Positions 57,880 through 64,000 of a stretch of 64,000 nucleotides of DNA are shown here, piece by piece. The stretch is taken from NCBI GenBank assembly GCA_028023455.1, contig JAQFVV010000049.1:7585647-7649646 (forward strand). The letters are read 5' to 3'. The notes under the pieces were generated by a model. That model was given only the letters and a program-made list of their open reading frames with translations. It was not told the DNA's origin and ran no database searches. How positions within the stretch are numbered: position 1 is the first letter of the stretch; each line of letters begins with the position of its first letter. The stretch is from Epiperipatus broadwayi (taxonomy: Eukaryota > Onychophora > Udeonychophora > Euonychophora > Peripatidae). A program made the translations under genes and the position numbers.

Positions 57880-58045
57880 GCATGATCACTGATGAAAACC
57901 ATAAGCTAGAAACCAAGTCTGAGGATATTGGATAGAAAAGCCCTGGATAGAAATGTATGATTACAATTTTCTAACATCTATTGGTTACTAAAGATTGCAC
58001 TATCATTATTGGGGGGGATGCTACTTGTGATTTCCCAGGTTTAAT
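57880..58045 (+). repeat. R4 diverged partial copy
   Basis: It parallels the right arm of the 41-kb foldback: CACTGATGAAA, AAGC.AGAAAC, TGAGGATATTGG, then TGATTAC, ATTGGTTACTA/CATTGATTACTC and a TTTCCCAGGTTT end. The hammerhead-like core CTGATGA...GAAAC is kept, but helix pairing is mostly gone. Confidence 0.55.
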
Positions 58046-58120
58046 CAACAATGTAAACATACATCTAGCTGCATAATGATTAAGTATATGTATATTTAAT
58101 AATATAACATATATATAAAC

Positions 58121-58285
58121 CTATCATTTAAAATAATTATGTCTGGTACAGATATATTTTCAAGTTGTTTGTTTCTATCAGTGTGTCATTCACCTTAGGT
58201 CAATTCTATCACAACCATACTTTATCAAGCCTATATACATACCTGGCATTTACAATAAACAGGTCTGGTACAGATATATGTTTAT
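58121..58285 (+). repeat. direct repeats with 0.12-kb period
   Basis: 58121-58162 and 58241-58284 share CCT..CATTTA.AATAA and GTCTGGTACAGATATAT.TTT. Confidence 0.65.
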
Positions 58286-58499
58286 ATTATTTATAGTATA
58301 TTTATTTCAAAATAAAAAAATTGCATTATGTGATAGTTTCTACTAATCTTGTTTTTTTTTCATCCAATTTCATATCTTGTTTTGTTCATGATTTTATCTT
58401 TTGTAATAAATTTTGTATATCTTTCATCTTAAAATATATAGTAATAAATTAATGACCTCAAAATAAGTCAATGTAACCATAAATAAAAAAGAAAAGTAA

Positions 58500-58600
58500 T
58501 TAATCTTGATGAAGACAGCTAGAAACAGTCGAAACTGTAAAATTAATAAATATATTTTGCTTTAAAGTGTAAGAAGAGTGGAATGTTGTTATTATATGTT
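58500..58600 (+). repeat. retroelement 3' tail with hairpin, copy 2
   Basis: TTGATGAAGACAGCTAGAAA, a perfect ACAGT/ACTGT hairpin with CGAA loop, AATTAATAAATATATTTTGC and TTTAAAGTGTAAGAAG. Same order as 47230-47330. It looks like the terminus of a retroelement with its polyadenylation signal. Confidence 0.4.
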
Positions 58601-58623
58601 AATCTTGACATTGAAAGCAAAAG

Positions 58624-58665
58624 TGTCATCATCATCATCATCATTATTATTGTTGTTGTTATTGC
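58624..58665 (+). repeat. ATC/ATT/GTT trinucleotide microsatellite
   Basis: Consecutive TCA, TTA and TTG repeats just downstream of the retroelement tail, perhaps grown from its 3' end. Confidence 0.8.
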
Positions 58666-58669
58666 TAAT

Positions 58670-61600
58670 ATTACTCCTACTAATTATAGTATTATTGGTG
58701 TCACGTGTTGCAATTTCATGAATACACATGTTTCATAGCATTGTATTGCATGTACATATTTAAGTACTAATCAGTAATGAATAAATTATAACCACATCAT
58801 CCTCTAACAGCTCGGCTGAAATATAATCATGGTATAAGTTTGGAATTTAAAAAAGGTACATTGAACAAAAAAGGTAGAATTATGGAAATTAAAAATACTT
58901 TAAAGTTATATCAGAGTAATATACTGTGATAGTAATCCCATTGGTTCAATAATGGTACAATAACCAACTTTTTTTCTCTTTTAGGAGAACAGTCATTTTC
59001 AATTTAGATTATAGATATGAGTATAGCATTGCCAAGAGTTACCAAAATGGTGATCATAGTTTAAGACAAGGACAAAACATATTACTAAATTTTAAAAATC
59101 ATGGTTAAAGTTAAATTTGAATAAAAGCATTCATTAAAGAATTTAGGTTACAAATCCCACATTACACAGTGGTATAATTATGGTTGAATACTCTGTAATA
59201 ACATAAATAAATAAATCGCAATACAACTATAATTATGGTGAATTATATTCGGTTTACTACAAAACATTTATATGTACTACATAGTTGTGGGTGTGCATAG
59301 ATATAATAAAAAGATTTTTTCTTGAAATTAAAAATATATTCAACATAAAACCATAGAGATAGCACATAAGCAGGTAGAATATGAGAATTGTCAATTTAGA
59401 AATTTTAATCTTGTTGATTTTAATAAAATCAGGTAGCAAGCTATCATTTGGTATAAAAATAAACTAAAGTAATTGTATATTTGTCATAATAATTTTATTT
59501 GAAATAATTTTTCTATGTAAATTATATTATAAATAGTACTGATTTGACTATGCAGAAAACAACCTAGAAAACAATATTGTCTGGAAGAAAGCCATTGGCA
59601 GGTCTACCTAATGAAAATTCCATGTACAATCGAGTGGAAAACGAGTTCGAATTTAGATTACTTTTCCATCACATTCTCCACAATATATAAAGAAGTGTCA
59701 GTGAAATACAGTGTTCATTTTCTGTTGTTCTTTTGCTTGTAAGGCTCTTCTTAAACCTCATCATTTTAATTATTATATGTGTTGTTACACAGCTGGAAGC
59801 ATCAATGGCCAGCTAGAAAACAAATCATCAGATGTTTGCCTTGGCAGGATGGATATTAGCCTTTTTATCGCTATCATCAGAATGATTTACCAATAGAAAT
59901 ATAATTAAATACTTACTAGCTGGATTTGATAAAATTCAAAATTACTTCTTTTGTAATCTTGAAATTATTTAAATTTATAGTTAAATGAAGTTTTCAGTCT
60001 CTCTTAAAATCATGAAATGATTAAGCCGCTATGATGAATGGACCGAATTTTATTGTGTTTATCAATTTCATGGAAATCATTAATTAAGTTCAACTGTTAA
60101 ACTCTGATGCAACTTAATAGCTATGTTTTAAGAATTCCTAAAAGAAACTGAAATTGTTGGAATATTAAAGTGATGTAATGTCCCTCTCTCTTTTTTAATT
60201 ACCTGGCAAAGCAACGATATTGAATATTTAAAAAATTATGTTAAGCCACAAATTTTATCATAACTTAAGTTTGTATTATTCAAAAATTATATAATATATA
60301 TTGTTTGAAACATAAAACACCAAAGAATATAATTTAGCTGAAAAGAATATAGTCATTGATATTCAAAGTAATAAAAAAAAGAATAAAAGTTAATATTTCT
60401 AATAATTATTTTCATATTATTTCATAAATTCAAAATTATCCTGCATAAATTTTAAAACTCTAATTTTGTTAGTAGGTTAGTTACATGCATCATTAAATTT
60501 CTAACAAATTGATATATAATAACACTTACCTAAGGTAATCCATCATTTAGATCCTTCTTAGAATAAAGATATTAGTACCTTTCATTTTTCCTAGTAGCCC
60601 TTCAAAATGTTATTCCATATAGGGGTTTGAAATGAATATATCATCCCTAATAACAAATAGTTAATATTAATCAATAATTTGAATATTATAATAAAGAACT
60701 TCAATAGTTAGCAATTTATTAAAAATTACTACTAAAATAGTTACTAAATACCAAATAAAATAATAAAATAAAAAGTGAATGAAATACTAAATTCATTATA
60801 GAGTTAAGCTTGACGTGCAATGTAGTATTGTTTATCCTATCTTTATACATTTTGAGGGTTCATATTGTTTCATGCTAAATAGTAATAGTTTCATCAACTG
60901 CCATCTCTCTTTGCAGTTAATATGCAGCTATGAAATTTACATTACAATAGTCTATAATCGGACTAACTTTACATACTGTCAAAATCTTTACTTTTAGCAT
61001 TTGCGTATTTTTATTATTATTAAAATGCCGACAAAACATTATAGAAAAAAATCTAAATCAAGTCATAATATTTGCAAATATGTTTATTTTGTCTCAAATC
61101 AGAAGTCCAGATATCAGATAATTCATATATTGGACATCTGGACCCAAGCCCACAATATAAATTTACACAATCGCGAGCTATTTTTTTGATCAGCATATAT
61201 GTTAGTTTCAATAATAATTTTTTTCCTATATTTTTTTTATCAAATATAAATTCAAATAATAATTAAAAAATATATTCAAATAATAATTTAAAAATATATA
61301 AAATTAAATACTTGCCATCTGCTCCCAATAACATTCATTCAACTAAGCAGATCGGTTAAATCTTCTATTTTTTTCATGTAAATTTCAGGGCAATTCCAAT
61401 TCCATTAAAAATGAAAAAACTGAGAGAAAGACAAACAAATTCAATTTACTTGATTATAAAAATTATGATAATTTTTTTAAATTTTTATCATAGAAAAATG
61501 AAACATATCTTTTCTGAACTAGAATGAAAGATTAAAACAATGATGTAAAAAGTGTGTAGACTGCTTAGATTTCCAGTAGTTTTAATCTGAAACCCGATGT

Positions 61601-64000
61601 TGACAATTTGAAAATTCAAGATCGCATAGAGCGAGCATGACTACAAACAGGTTTTAATACAATCAGAAGGAAACATAATCACCTGGGGAATCTACAATTT
61701 AATTACCTTCTTAGTGGATTATTTTAAAAAAATTTGCAGGAAACAACATCATCATTTACCATTAAACAGTCATAAACGGATTAATATGACTATTGATATT
61801 TTTTAAATCTCATCTGTGAAATGAAGTCTTTAGAAATGGATAACAAAAAATCTGCCATTTACTATAACACAAAGTTTAAAACTTAATAAACAATGATTAA
61901 ATTTATCTGAAGGAATTTTATTAACATGAAATCTATTGGAAGGTATAAAACATGTACATCAATTTGGATCAAATTTTTCATAAACTTTCCTGCATGACAA
62001 TTAATTATATTGATGATTTGTTGTTTTTATTTTTTTCTATAATAAATTTAGTTATAAGCATTAGGATTAATCAACATTCTTGTCAACAATAAGCAGATCA
62101 GGATATATGTTTTCTTTTATTCAAACTAGTGTGATATTTTTATGTATTGTATAAAGATAGGTTGCTCCTTTATTATTATATTTGTTAAATAATAATATTC
62201 CTCAATTGTTCTATTGGGTATGAGATTCTCTTGTTTTATATATCTCTTGTTTTATTACCATGATAATAATGCCAAATTTAATAAATAGTAATTATTCCGT
62301 GACTATAGGTCTAGTAGAATGTTTTGTTTGATACCTTAATGTTGTATTAATAGGCTATGTAAATATTGCACTTGTTTAGTGAAAGATAAATGTTCCTCAA
62401 ATAATAAGATTAACAAGACAACACTATTAGAATAGTGTGTTTCGAATACATGAAATAATGGAGATTTATAAAACAGAAAGTAATTTGTTGTTTAATTTTA
62501 ATAGATTTTAAAATAATTAGGATTTATTAGAAATCCTATACATAACAATGTTCTTTATTGATTTATGCATTTATGTTAACAACACTTCTTATTACATATC
62601 AATGCATCTACTTGCAATATTTTCTTTAGAACAGTTCTTATACATAAACTCTGTATGTAAGAACATTGTGGGAATAATAATATAGTTATATATATTTATT
62701 CATTCGATTTTATGCATTTATTTTGTTAAATAAATTAATTGACTATTGCTTTACAATGAAGTCTTGGTGTTTTAATAATCATCATTACTTACACTTTAAT
62801 CTGTACATGTGGTCATATTAGTATAATTTTAATATTAAAATTTCCATTATACTTTATTACAGCTCATCAAGTGAATATTATTTATGTTAAAATTGTGGAA
62901 GAGCTCATTTACACTACTTTCACAGCTCTGTTTATATGCTGGACACAATCTCAAATACTTACTTGTATCTTGTCATAACTTGAGAAACTGCATTATATAG
63001 ATATCTAAAAGATCTTTATAGTATTAGAAGAGTAGGAGAAATAATCTGTAGTTGAAAATATTACTTGACATTCGTAATGCCATGATAACCATGTATCTTG
63101 TTTTATTGGTATTGAATATAAAATTACTAGTATATATATTTAAATATTGGATAATCCCTGAGATTTATTATTAATATTGATGATTACATGTACTGGTATA
63201 GTAACATATATTAGTCATGTGACAGGTATATTTACTTATTGATTTTATTGCTATTTTTGAGAATTTAAGCTAAGAGTTAGGCAGTCACTGCTAGGTGACT
63301 GGTAGTTTTGACCTTGTAGATCATTACAATATATATAAAAAGTGTAATAATGTTCAAGGCTAAATTGACTTATAAGTAATCATTAAAACTAGTCCACACT
63401 TAGACAATCTCATATTTTGCCCAGAAAATATATTTAAGTACCATCTAGTATCGAATTTTTTTCCCTCATAATTCTAAACGATTAACTGGTATTATCTTTA
63501 TTAACTTAATTGATTGATTTAATTGCTCTAGTTTATGTATTTAAAGCCATATAGTTGCATTTTATTTATTTAAGTACATGTCAATAGCAAAGTTGCTATA
63601 TACCCAAATACTACTGACTTTGAGAAGTTAAGCTGTTTTCATAAATTTATCTGTTGAAAAAAGTTATTTTTTCTTATTTTTACTAATGTTTAAAGTTAGA
63701 TAAATTTTTATTAACAAATAATTGTATTTAAAAAAAAGAGAGAAAGAGAAATATATATATTTTTTTAATAAAAGTACTTATAACCATTTTTTCTATAGTT
63801 ATTTTAATATGTAAATCATTTCCAGTGTAAATGTTCTTAGGTTTTGGTCAATTGTAATAAACCCCCTTCTGTTAGGTTGCTTCTATTGAAATCACATCTT
63901 ACTCTAAAATGAGTATAAAAGATGTAGTTTTTGAACATTTTTCCTAGTTTTTCTAAATCTTATAATATTTTATTTAAAATTAGAGATTTATTATATCATT
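58670..64000. other. A/T-rich DNA without recognised genes
   Basis: Frames of 60-64 codons at 59.3, 59.7 and 60.8-61.2 kb have no recognisable motif and no conserved neighbours. Region 59560-59890 is a little richer in G+C and could be an old repeat. No RNA gene or inverted repeat stood out to the window end. Confidence 0.45.

Noticed and set aside
1-64000. CRISPR arrays, bacterial operons, rRNA genes, replication origins
   Set aside because: No regularly spaced repeats with unique spacers, no prokaryotic gene organisation and no conserved rRNA sequence were seen. The content is that of a eukaryotic repeat-rich region.

Overview
This window reads as a stretch of a very A+T-rich animal genome (about three quarters A+T by eye). 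It has no operons, no ribosome binding sites and no convincing host protein-coding gene. Nearly everything recognisable is a transposable element or its relic: an LTR retrotransposon with complete ends, non-LTR (LINE) relics, a Penelope-like (PLE) relic, tRNA-derived SINEs and many foldback (inverted-repeat) elements, all embedded in A/T-rich, microsatellite-rich DNA. This suggests intergenic or intronic DNA of a metazoan with a large genome. The species cannot be named from the sequence. Differences between the two LTRs are dominated by CG versus TG/CA changes, which points to a lineage with germline CpG methylation.

Layout. 0-9.5 kb: mostly featureless A/T-rich DNA with two short reading segments at the left edge, a LINE tail relic (4.3 kb) and SINE fragments (6.2, 8.6 kb). 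9.5-15.3 kb: diverged repeats, a foldback at 12.9-13.5 kb, and a LINE deletion relic in which an endonuclease piece lies next to the protein's C-terminal tail (14.3-15.3 kb). 16.8-21.5 kb: a two-copy repeat split by a foldback carrying a hammerhead-ribozyme motif, a (TA)n tract, a LINE 3' end, a SINE and another foldback family. 22.2-30.5 kb: an LTR retrotransposon with 4-bp target duplications, LTRs of about 2.7 kb, a primer-binding-site-like sequence, a polypurine tract and a gag-only, frameshifted coding region. 31.5-37.2 kb: further repeats, a near-perfect hairpin, a long (TA)n tract, a possible solo LTR on the minus strand and a direct-repeat pair. 41.0-44.8 kb: a 721-bp foldback with hammerhead-like cores in its arms, then a PLE relic bracketed by two copies of the ribozyme-bearing repeat. 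46-64 kb: SINEs (one with intact 12-bp target duplications), a decayed LINE reverse transcriptase (53.8-55.9 kb), and short tandem or dispersed repeats.

The most interesting theme is self-cleaving RNA. One minus-strand site (17.24-17.30 kb) fits the type I hammerhead consensus in core and in all three helices. A second site (43.15-43.22 kb) keeps the core with a weaker helix II. The same repeat forms snapback structures whose turn-around lies in or next to the ribozyme, and two copies bracket the PLE relic. PLEs are known to carry hammerheads in their terminal repeats, so these foldbacks are best read as PLE terminal-repeat or retrozyme-like derivatives. A second foldback family (41 kb, with relatives at 36.7 and 57.9 kb) carries a related but less perfect core.
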